Part shown: positions 55,855-64,000 of the stretch, in pieces
Position numbering within the stretch: position 1 is the first letter of the stretch
Layout of the letters: each line of letters starts with the position of its first letter
Assembly (NCBI GenBank): GCA_009809945.1
Contig: WTPW01001011.1
Location: forward strand, 63,776 to 127,775
Source: Gigaspora margarita
Lineage: Eukaryota; Glomeromycota; Glomeromycetes; Diversisporales; Gigasporaceae
Reading direction: 5' to 3'
Length of the DNA: 64,000 nt
Position numbers and translations under genes: made by a program
Notes under the pieces: model-generated
What the model saw: the letters and a program-made list of their open reading frames with translations, nothing else
Database searches by the model: none
What the model was told of the DNA's origin: nothing

Positions 55855-57185
55855 TTTAAAATTTGAGCAAAGATATCTTAGTAACTACCAGGCCAAATCC
55901 AACTAACTTTTTTTTCAAATTCTATAGGTTTGTAAAATTCAAATAAAAAAAAGTTCATCGAATTTGGCCCAGAAGTTGCTAAGATATCTTTGCTCAAAGT
56001 TTAAAAAAAAATCAAAAAATCTATCAAAACAATCTATACAAAATTTCTTTAAACTTTGAGTAAAGATATCTTAGCAACTACTGGGCCAAATTCAATAAAC
56101 TTTTTTTGTTTAAATTCTAAGAATCTATAGAATTCAAATAAAAAAAATTTATTAAATTTGAATTGATAATTATCTTCAATCAGAGTTTTGAAAAAATTCA
56201 AAACGTATATCAAAACAAATGCTATGCCAAAATTTTTTTAAACTTTGAGTGAAAATATCTTAGCAACTATCAAGCCAAATTCAATGAACTTTTTTTTTAT
56301 TTAAATTCTATGAATTCATAGAAATTAGATAAAAAAAGTTCGTTGAATTTGGCTTAATGGTTGCTAAGGTATTTTACTTAAAGTTTAGAAAAAATTTTGG
56401 TGCAGCATTTGTTTGATATATGTTTTGAATTTGTTCAAAATTTGAGTGAGGATATCTTAGCAACTACTGGGACAAATTCAATGAACTTTTTTTTGTTTGA
56501 ATTCTATGAATCTATAGAATTAAATAAAACAAATTTATTAAATTTCACTTGATAGTTACTGGGTTATCTTCACTCAAAGTTTTGAAAAAATTCAAAACGC
56601 ATATCAAAACAAATGCTGTGTCAAAATTTTTTTTAAACTTTAGTGAAAATATCTAGTAACCATCAAGCCAAATTAGATAAACTTTTTTTGTTTGAATTCT
56701 ATGGATTCATAGAATTCAAATAAAAAAAAGTTCATCGAATTTGGCTTGATAGTTGCTAAGATATTTTCACTCAAAGTTTAAAAAAAATTTTGGCACAGCA
56801 TTTGTTTTGTTATACGTTTTGAATTTTTTCAAAACTTTGAGCGAAGATAACCCAGTAACTAGCAAGTCAAATTTAATAATTTTTTTTAAATAAATTTTTA
56901 ATATACTTAGAATTCAAACAAAAAAAAGTTTATTGAATTTGGCCTAGTAGTTGCTAAGATATCTTCGCTCAAAGTTTAAAGAAATTTTGCATAGTTTGTT
57001 TTGATAGACATTTTGATTTTTTCAAACTTTGACCAAAGTTATCTTAGCAACTACTGGGCCAAATTTGATGACCTTTTTTTTGTAAAAATTTTACAACCCT
57101 ATAGAATTTAAAAAAAAACAGTTTGTTGGATTTGGCCTGGTAGTTACTAAGTTATCTTTGCTCAAAGTTTAAAAAAAAGTTAAAT
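55855..57185. repeat. Array of about six 150-200 bp palindromes
   Basis: Each unit reads TTTGAG(C/T)(A/G)AAGATATCTTAG, CAACTACYGGGCCAAATTCA, a T-run, a TTGAATTCTAT...ATAGAATTCAA centre, then the mirror image. Alternating units are joined by TTCAAAACG(T/C)ATATCAAAAC or its inverse. The units are similar to the sub-palindromes of 4750-5612. The array can form many alternative hairpins. Confidence 0.8.
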
Positions 57186-57544
57186 CTGTAGAAGCAAATT
57201 TGGGGATATAAAAAATAATCTCCTTTTTTTATTCTTTAATTTTTTTTTTAATTTTTTTTATTTTTTATTTTTTATATTTTTTATTTTTTTTTTATTTTTT
57301 ATTTTTTTTCTATTTATTTTATTTTATTTTTTATTTTATTTTTTATTTTTATTTTTTTATATTTTTTTATTTTATTTTTTAATTGCAGATCCACATATGA
57401 TTGATAGAAATTACAATAATAGACTATAGTGCTATGTTTTATAATAAAAATAATATATTTGTAATCTCTTTTTCTTGAAGAATCAGATGTCAAACATACA
57501 TATAACTCCTGGAGAACTTATAACAACTGGTACTATTGAACTAG

Positions 57545-58500
57545 AACTCATATATATGTAACTAGTAGGTTTTTTCAGAAGAAGAAAATACACTTTATCC
57601 TATTCCTATATGGTTAGGACTTGAAGTTATAATCCAACTTAACAAAAAACTATTTGCTATTCATATAGTCCATAATATATATAGTTCTTTGCAACCTGAA
57701 TATATATATGAAGGAAGTGGACAAAGCAGCAGTATTGTTACAAGTGCTTTCACAGCAATTACATCCATTTATCAAGCCATTTTTGGCACTAAAGCAAAAT
57801 TTGCTGGACCAGCTTATTTGGGTTTAAACCAAATTAAAATGGCCCAAAAGTTATTAGAAGGCATTATTTTCTGCCCTTTTATTGTAAATATAGAAAGCTT
57901 ATCTATTTTTGTATGTTCACTTGGTGAAATTACACATTCAACCCAAAAAAAAATTAGCCATTATTTTACAACATTTTTTTATAAATACAAATCAAAGCAA
58001 TCAGCTTTTTTTCAATATGTTAATAAAGATTCATATTTGATTACAATTTATTAAAATAGTCAAATTGTTGCTGAGTATAAAAACAATTCACCTAATACTG
58101 TTTGGCAGCAAATTGGAGTTTTGAAATCTATTTCTGGTGAAACTTTATTTGCTATAAATAACCCAACAATTTTACACAAATTAGAGAAATACAGAACCAA
58201 ACTTCATAAATAGACAGCTAAAGAATGTACATATGTAGATTGGAATAATAAAACAATTATGGATAATTTGTTTGAAAAAGTTTTAAAAAAGTGGTTAGCA
58301 AAACAATTGAAGAATGGCATCAAGTGTTTCAAAGCTAGAATCAACAAAAAAGCCATATAATTGAACTATATACTCATATTAGAAAAATATATAGACAAAA
58401 TCATAAATTTTGAAGTCATAAATTGTGGGCATAGTGTGCAATATTTTATGCTACAGGATGTTCAGAAATTACTCTATATGAAAAGAAGTTTCTAAGATAA
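57545..58500 (+). pseudogene. Repeat-family gene with FYRC-like segment, decayed
   Basis: A long protein-like reading appears on the plus strand: PIPIWLGLEVIIQLNKKLFA (about 57600), then an open run from 57689 (EYIYEGSGQSSSIVTSAF, GPAYLGLNQIKMAQKLL, CPFIVNIESLSIFVCSLGEI) to a TAA at 58052. Beyond it come NNSPNTVWQQIGVLKSISGE and TLFAINNPTILHKLEKY (58085-58190), and after further stops and a frame change HQVFQS, SHIIELYTHIRKIYRQN and FYATGCSEITLYEKKF (to 58498). The SPNTVWQ...SGETLFAINNPTI stretch resembles the FYRC motif found in some chromatin proteins, but this is a tentative call. From memory, similar proteins are numerous in Rhizophagus. It is broken by at least three stops and one frameshift. 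Confidence 0.6.
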
Positions 58501-58794
58501 TAAATTGATATTATATTTATTCTAGACTAGTGATCGAGTAATAATAAATAGCTATATTAATAGTTAGTAACTATTTCATGATCACTAGTTAAGAACTTTA
58601 TTCAACCTAATAAATGGAAATTTTAATTAGTGAAAACTAGTTTAGACAATTCAAATTAAAAAAAAATGAAACATACCCTATTTTTGTAAATTATACTAAA
58701 TAATCAAAATTCAAATCTTTCTAAATAGTAGTTATGATAGCACACAATTATCATTTATATTAAAATTAAGCAATGGTATATAAAGTCAAGTCAA
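58501..58794. other. AT-rich spacer
   Basis: A local imperfect palindrome AGACTAGTGATCGAGT...CATGATCACTAGTTAAG lies at 58524-58591. No gene. Confidence 0.45.
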
Positions 58795-59122
58795 TAACGA
58801 ACTATTGGTTCTGGCTATTAAAAAAGTTCTATAAGTCAACTCTCTTTATACCAAACCTCTATATAAAGAATCTAAATATAATGATTTTTATAATAGCTCA
58901 GTATAAAAAAGTTATGTTTTTTAATAAAACATAGTAATTTTATATAGTGAACTTTTTAACAGCCAGAACCAACAGTTTGTTATAGAAAAAGTTGACTATA
59001 AAATTACTATTTTATAAGAAACCATAACTTTTTTTATACTGAACTACTATAAAAATAAAAATTTTTTTATTATATATTGAGTTTGTTACATAAAGGTTCA
59101 ATATAAAAAGAGCTGACTATAT
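58795..59122. mobile_element. Foldback MITE with GGTTCTGGCT arms
   Basis: Arms AACTATTGGTTCTGGCTATT and AGCCAGAACCAACAGTTTGT pair, and flanking blocks (AGTCAACTCTCTTTATACC; GTATAAAAAAGTTATG) pair with 58985-59120, giving two overlapping hairpins. The word GTC(A/G)ACTCTCTTTATAC recurs at 7615 and 27899, so the family is dispersed. Confidence 0.6.
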
Positions 59123-59234
59123 ATCAAACATTGTTTCCTAGTGATTCTCATTTGCTACAAAATTTTAATAGTAAACTAGCAATAAATAGGCCTCTTAAAA
59201 AATATAAAGACATTTGATATATATAAATAATAAC

Positions 59235-59943
59235 TAGTGATTGTACTCAGCCAAAAAAATGTTACTCGGTTAACTGGTGAGTAAACCCACAGGTTACTCA
59301 GGTAATCAATAGATATACCCGGGCATAAAATCTTACTCGTCTAACCCGAGTAAGCTGCCATGTGATTGGTTACATGAATTATTGTAGCCAATCAAAATTT
59401 ACATTTGTTCTATTATATAATCTGCTCAGTGACGTATAAAAAGTATTTTAAGTTATGGTATATAAAAGCCTTGTGTTTGATGACACCTATTAGTTACAAT
59501 TTATTATTAATATTTGATTACCCAGGCATTATTTAGATCTTCCCAGTGTCTGAAATTCAATTTTTAAATTAGTTGCAGGCTGCAACCAAATAAAAAAAAA
59601 TATTTGCGGATTATAAAAATTTATAAAAATTTAGTTGCGCACATAAGCATTTAATATAAATTTATTAGTAAATTTTGCAAATTTATGTGCGGAATTTGCA
59701 TATGCATTTCAGATTTTGGTTGCGGAATTTTAAAATTTGTTGCGGTCCGCAGACTCCGCAACCCAATTTCAGACACTGGATCTTCCTACTTGGGTATTAC
59801 CCAGGTATATCTATCTGGGTATTACTTGGGTGAATCTACCCAAGTATTACTCGGGTGAATCAACCCGGGTAACTCTAGTCATTACCTGGTTAACCAGTTA
59901 ATCGGGGTAACTCAGGTAATACCCGACTCAGGTACAATCTCTA
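59235..59943. mobile_element. hAT-type element with perfect 8-bp TSD (ATAATAAC), host of another
   Basis: Ends TAGTGATTGTACTCAGCC and the complement GACTCAGGTACAATCTCTA match with few changes; ATAATAAC flanks both (59227-59234, 59944-59951). Subterminal GGTTAACTGG/CCAGTTAATC and many TTACTCGGGTGAATC-type repeats are present. A second hAT-type element (59544-59778) is inserted in its right half. Confidence 0.9.
59544..59778. mobile_element. hAT-type MITE with perfect 8-bp TSD (GATCTTCC), nested
   Basis: Ends CAGTGTCTGAAATT and AATTTCAGACACTG are perfectly inverted; GATCTTCC precedes and follows (59536-59543, 59779-59786). Inner TTGCGG/CCGCAA words are repeated. It lies inside the hAT-type element at 59235-59943 and is therefore younger. 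Confidence 0.93.
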
Positions 59944-60319
59944 ATAATAACAAAATTTAAAAAAAAAAGGTATAAAACTTGTTTGATTAACTAAAAAATT
60001 TTAGAATAATAGACATACCTTAATCTGATTGATGCAAAAGATAAATTAGAATTTTAGATCTGAATTTATTATCTAATTAGATTTTCTAAATTCTTAAATC
60101 TAGTAATAATTAATTCAAATTCTAATTCTGATTTTTTTTGTATTATTAATTTTTTCTTAAAACATACTATAATTTTTGAATTATAGCTATTATTCGATAT
60201 GTAGTTTATTTAGTGGACTCATATTCATAGATCATTTGAATAACAAATTGTATAGTATTTGATTTCGAATTTCTAATTTGAATAGAAAAATAAATAAATA
60301 ATAAGAGATAAATATAATA

Positions 60320-60565
60320 ATATAGATCAAGTTTTGGACAAATGCACCTGATTCTGAAAAAGATCATAATACTCTAAAAGATCTATATGAAGATAGATTT
60401 TTGAATGTATTAGTACAAACTTTATTTGATGATAAAAAGCTTTGAAAATATTTTTATAAAAGCTATGATACGAATCCTAAAAGAATAGATAGTAAAGTGC
60501 ATGTGCTATAAATTATTGCAGAAAGTTTTATATACCAAAAGAAAATGAATAAATTAGTAGTAAAA
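60320..60565 (+). pseudogene. Gene fragment of unknown family
   Basis: The plus-strand reading FWTNAPDSEKDHNTLKDLYE, DRFLNVLVQTLFDDKKL, stop, KYFYKSYDTNPKRIDSKVHV, stop is protein-like and acidic, interrupted by TGA near 60443 and TAA near 60510. It may be one exon of a decayed repeat-family gene. No domain was recognised. Confidence 0.35.
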
Positions 60566-60980
60566 TAAAATTTGTATAATTTATAATCTAATTTTAGTAA
60601 TACCTAGGCGTTAGTAAAACTATGGGGGGCCAACTTATATGATATATATAGCTAATAAAATGTCTTGCATAATTTTGTATAACAATTAAATAGATTGATA
60701 ATAAAAAATCTGTGATACTATACTAACAAGACTTTTAGCAATAATAACCAAGCACTAATTCAACTTATGTTATTGCTATACTCTATTGCTGCTAGTTGGT
60801 AGGTTTATATAAAGATTGCATACATATTGGTATTCGCAAAGACAAAATTCACTTCTTTAAAAATAATTGAAATTGTTAAATGCAATCTTATTCTAACTCT
60901 ATATATACTTAACAAACTATACTTTGCAAACTAGTTAAAAAGACACTTCAATATATATATGATATTAAGGTAAAATATCA
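60566..60980. other. AT-rich spacer
   Basis: A short GC-richer stretch at 60600-60640 (GGCGTTAGTAAAACTATGGG) is unexplained. No gene. Confidence 0.4.
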
Positions 60981-60989
60981 TTAGCAAAT

Positions 60990-61629
60990 TTATAGTTGTG
61001 AAATTTTTTGAAAGATCTTGTGAACCTGTGAAAACTTTTGGCAAACTGCAATATAATTCAAAATATTTTGCAAAAAATACTTTTGAAATATTTTATTTTG
61101 AAATAATTTGAAATATTTTCAATTATTTTAGACCTGTAAAACCAAGTTGGATCAGTATATCTGTAGCTTGGGTTATATCAAGGGTGTATTGGACATATTG
61201 GACTATATTTTGAAATATTTTGAAAATTTATATACTGTTACAAAATCAGATTAGATCTTTATAAATTGGATTTTTTTTCGTTTTGTTTTTTGTTTTCATT
61301 TTGTTTTTTCATTTATTTATTTAATTGTTTTTATACTTTACAAAAACTCTAGTCTTTTGCAAAAAAACCAACAACTATTCAGCACTTTGTAAGAACACCA
61401 ATTTGATTTTGTGTACCAATGCAGACTTCTGACACTTTGCAAGAACACAACTGATTTCTCCATCAATTTTTAAATTTCCAAGAATGCTTCTTTAAGAGAT
61501 GATTTAGTTTGGTACAAGTTTTTACAAGTTTTTACAAGTTTTTGCAAAATTTTGCTTTATTTATTTTTTTGTTTGAAATTTTTTGTTTTTTGGTTTTTTT
61601 TTTAACTTTTTTTATTAATTTCTTTTATT
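60990..61629. repeat. TTTGAAATATTTT repeat family
   Basis: Many TTTTGAAATATTTTG words at 61050-61230, then AAATCAGATTAGATC, match the reverse complement of 34690-34830 beside the gap. CACTTTG(C/T)AAGAACAC words appear at 61380-61450. Confidence 0.55.
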
Positions 61630-61712
61630 CTAGCACTTTGTGAGAACACTAACCTCTCTAGCACTTTGTAAGAACACTAACCTCTCTAGCACTTTGCAAG
61701 AACATACTAGAT
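61630..61712. repeat. 28-bp tandem repeat, three copies
   Basis: CTAGCACTTTGTAAGAACAC followed by TAACCTCT is repeated at 61630, 61658 and, truncated, 61686. The same word occurs singly upstream, so the array grew from the local repeat. Confidence 0.8.
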
Positions 61713-62009
61713 TTCTCTAGCCTATTTTTTAGAAGTGTTTAGAAAAAAGAGAGAAATGAAGGTAATAGTCAAAACAAAAGAGAAAGCTGAAGCAAAAATG
61801 ATAGTTAAAACAAAGAAGTGAAGATAATAACTAGCTGTAGTGGTGTGAAAATAAGTGTATAGAGTTAGTTTTTTATTTTTTCTTCTACAAATAGTAATAG
61901 AATTAGATGTGACAAAGTGTGAAAGTAGTTAAAATAATATATAGTAATGTAAAAAGATACAGTAAAAAATGTATAATAATTAAAATATAATATATAATAA
62001 AATATGTAA

Positions 62010-62457
62010 TATTTATTAAAATATATATTTAATATTAAAAATATAATATATATAATATATAATGATGATAATAAAAAAATATAAAATTTTATATTAAATT
62101 GTAAAACTTTTAAAAAATTTTAAAATTTTGCAAATTATTGTGAAATATTGCAAAATATTGCAGATTTACATAATAATATGTGAAAGATTACCTTTGTGAC
62201 CCCCTGAAAGATCAAATTATATTGTAAAATATTGTGAAATAGACCAAATAAAAAATGCAAACCTCTATTTAATTATCCCCTTTAGGGGTCACAGAAGGTA
62301 ATATTTCGCATATTATTGTGAAAATCTGCAATATTTTACAATAATTCACAAAATTTTAAAATTTTTTAAGATTTTTGCAATTTAATATAAAGTTTTATAT
62401 TTTTTTATTATCATTATTATACATTATATATATTATATTTTTAAATTAAATATAGTC
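62010..62457. repeat. Palindromic repeat with a nested GGGGTCACA inverted pair
   Basis: Outer arms TATATTTAATATTAAAAATATAATATA...AAAATTTTATATTAAATTG and the mirror at 62375-62455 pair. Inside, GATTACCTTTGTGACCCCCT pairs with AGGGGTCACAGAAGGTAATA. The outer arm is the same family as 33600-33760 near the gap. Confidence 0.65.
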
Positions 62458-63460
62458 ACCCTGGCTATAGTCACACTTTTGGGCCCCCAAAAATATATGA
62501 TTATAGCAAGAGTGTAATTATAGCGAAAAAAATTAAATTTATAAATAAAGTTATCCAAAAACAATTTTTTGGTTCTTATATAATCTAAATTTAATTTTTT
62601 TTAAATCAGTCAATAAATCATACAATTATCCTAAATAGGTTTACAGCCAAACCCCTTTTTTTTAATTATGATATTACTACTTAGTTTTGGTTTGGGAATG
62701 ACAGATACAGAATGTAGGTGAGATTTTTTGGGTCACATAGATCCTGACCCTCTGACCCTACCCCAGATAATCATCCATTATTGTAATGATTGTGTACCGG
62801 ATAATCTAATCTTTTTTTTTTATTTATTTTCATTTTTTTTTATTTTTATTTTTATTTACAGTAGCTTTTTTTTTTAGCTCAACATTGTTGGAATTGCCTT
62901 TGGAGTCCATTTTGTTATTCATTTTGGAGTCGTAGTTGTTTGTTCTTTTTTTTGTCGCTTTCAGTATTTTTTCTTACTTTGGCGTCTTAATCTTGCTTTG
63001 CTTTTTTCATTCTAACCTTTGTCTTAATTTTTGTAGCTTCGTTAGTCCATTCTAGCCCCTTGGAGTAATCCTTTAGAGTTGTCTTTTGAATTGCCATTTT
63101 TGGAGTTGTGATCATTGCAGGTGTCATTATAGGTATTGTTATTAAGTTCTTTGTTGTTTCGTGAATTGTCATTCTTGGCAGGTTTTTTGTTTGCCATTTT
63201 GGTATGTTCTTTGTTTCTTAAAAGAGTTTGAACTTGTACTGCTGTTTCATTTGTAGTATTTCATTTCTCTTTTGTCAATAGTGTATTCACGTCTTTGTGT
63301 CTTTGTGTCTTCGCATCTTCGCATCTTCATTTTGTCATTTTGGCTTAACATTTCGCTAGATGTCGTAGTGCTATAATTGATGTTGTTCATGGGGTTTTTA
63401 ACGAGAGTTAGTGTAAATTAGGGATGGGTTAGATAGTCGTGTGAGATTAGATAGAGGTTA
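62458..63460. other. Intergenic, T-rich, no gene supported
   Basis: 62455-62535 has TATAGTCACACTTTTGGGC and TATAGCAAGAGTGTAATTATAGC, a short inverted arrangement. 62880-63360 is T-rich with recurring TTTGGAGT, TCTTTGTG and TTCGCATC words. The minus frame at 62987-63172 is a threonine/lysine-rich product of that bias. Confidence 0.45.
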
Positions 63461-64000
63461 GATTATAATGCNGGATTAGTGTTAAGATTAGTATTAGTAC
63501 GGGTTTGAGTTTTAGATAGTATAGTTAAAGTTAGTATTAGTGCATATTTGATATAATGTAAATAAANAGAATTAAAAATAAAAAATATACAAACNTTCTT
63601 GGTCTTCTTGTACTCTCTTCTGAATCGTTATAATTGAAATTCTTCTATNGATTATAAAATAAAATAATTTAAAGTAATTTAAAATAAAATAAATAATTTA
63701 AAATTAAAACAAATTAAAGAAAAAAATAAAAACAATTAAAATTAAAACGAATTTGAAAAAAATAATAATTTAAATAAAAAAAATAATTTAAAATAAATAA
63801 TAATTAAATTAAAATAAAGTAACTTAAAATAAAACAAAAATGAATTAAAAATAAAAAAAGAATAGAAAAATGAAAAAAAATTTAAAAAAATAAAAAAAAC
63901 AACAAATAATAATAATAATAATAATAATAATTAATTTAAAAAAAATATTAAAAAAAACCCCCCCGAATTAAAAAAAAAATAAAAATAAAAAAAATAAAAA
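63461..64000. other. Low-quality, low-complexity sequence end
   Basis: Single N bases occur at 63472, 63567, 63595 and 63649. From 63655 the sequence is almost only AAAATAAA/AATTAAA words with an (AAT)n run at 63907-63930. It looks like a contig edge next to a repeat. Confidence 0.8.

Larger units (their letters stand above)
54240..57400. mobile_element. Composite element: T-rich borders, outer TIRs, palindrome array, hAT insertion
   Basis: Outer inverted ends AGGGGATTACTTTTTATACC (54455 on, continuing CCCAAATTTGC) and the complement GCAAATTTGGGGATATAAAA (57190 on) enclose the region. TTTTTATTTTTTATTT low-complexity tracts lie outside both ends (54240-54455, 57220-57380). Inside are a hAT-type insertion (54495-55834) and an array of palindromes (55855-57185). 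No coding sequence. Confidence 0.65.

Noticed and set aside
62987..63172. 61-codon reverse frame, Thr/Lys-rich
   Set aside because: It follows from the T-rich bias of the top strand and recurring TTTGGAGT words.

Overview
The window is a very AT-rich, repeat-saturated stretch of eukaryotic DNA. I read it as the nuclear genome of an arbuscular mycorrhizal fungus (Glomeromycotina, Rhizophagus-like). The reasons are two paralogous BTB-BACK-TLDc genes with one short GTGAGT...AAG intron each, a solitary GT10 fucosyltransferase gene, relics of LINE, hAT and Tc1/mariner elements, and two decayed ORFs that resemble repeat-associated hypothetical proteins I recall from Rhizophagus. The organism is inferred from gene content and was not tested by search.

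Layout. 1-650: RNase H end of a non-LTR retrotransposon, reverse strand, cut by the window edge. 650-10300: nested inverted-repeat elements, minisatellites, a three-copy 243-bp tandem repeat and an approximately 860-bp giant palindrome. 10.6-11.5 kb: broken Tc1/mariner transposase. 11.5-15.2 kb: AT-rich repeats and a half copy of a foldback element. 15.2-17.0 kb (minus) and 24.8-26.6 kb (plus): the BTB-BACK-TLDc pair, head to head, separated by a decayed hAT transposase, a decayed LINE and small hAT-type elements. 26.6-47.3 kb: almost entirely non-autonomous transposons, many nested, with a 418-bp assembly gap at 34.2 kb. 47.3-50.2 kb: a zinc-finger-like ORF and a broken repeat-family gene. 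51.2-52.4 kb: intact GT10 fucosyltransferase gene. 52.5-64 kb: nested hAT-type elements, an array of palindromes, a broken gene with a FYRC-like segment, and a low-quality sequence end.

Only three genes look intact: the two BTB-BACK-TLDc genes and the fucosyltransferase. The first two share intron position, domain order, an unusual insertion in the TLDc domain and a hydrophobic C-terminal tail predicted to anchor them in a membrane. The fucosyltransferase is a type II membrane protein of the secretory pathway. Nothing in the layout indicates that the three work together; fungal genes here are separate transcription units.

The strongest new signal is the transposon landscape. Six small elements have perfect 8-bp target-site duplications and short TIRs of hAT type, and a seventh matches 7 of 8. 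Some sit inside each other. There are foldback elements with arms up to about 520 bp, and degenerate TTAGGG/CCCTAA telomere-like runs recur between the arms of several otherwise unrelated elements.
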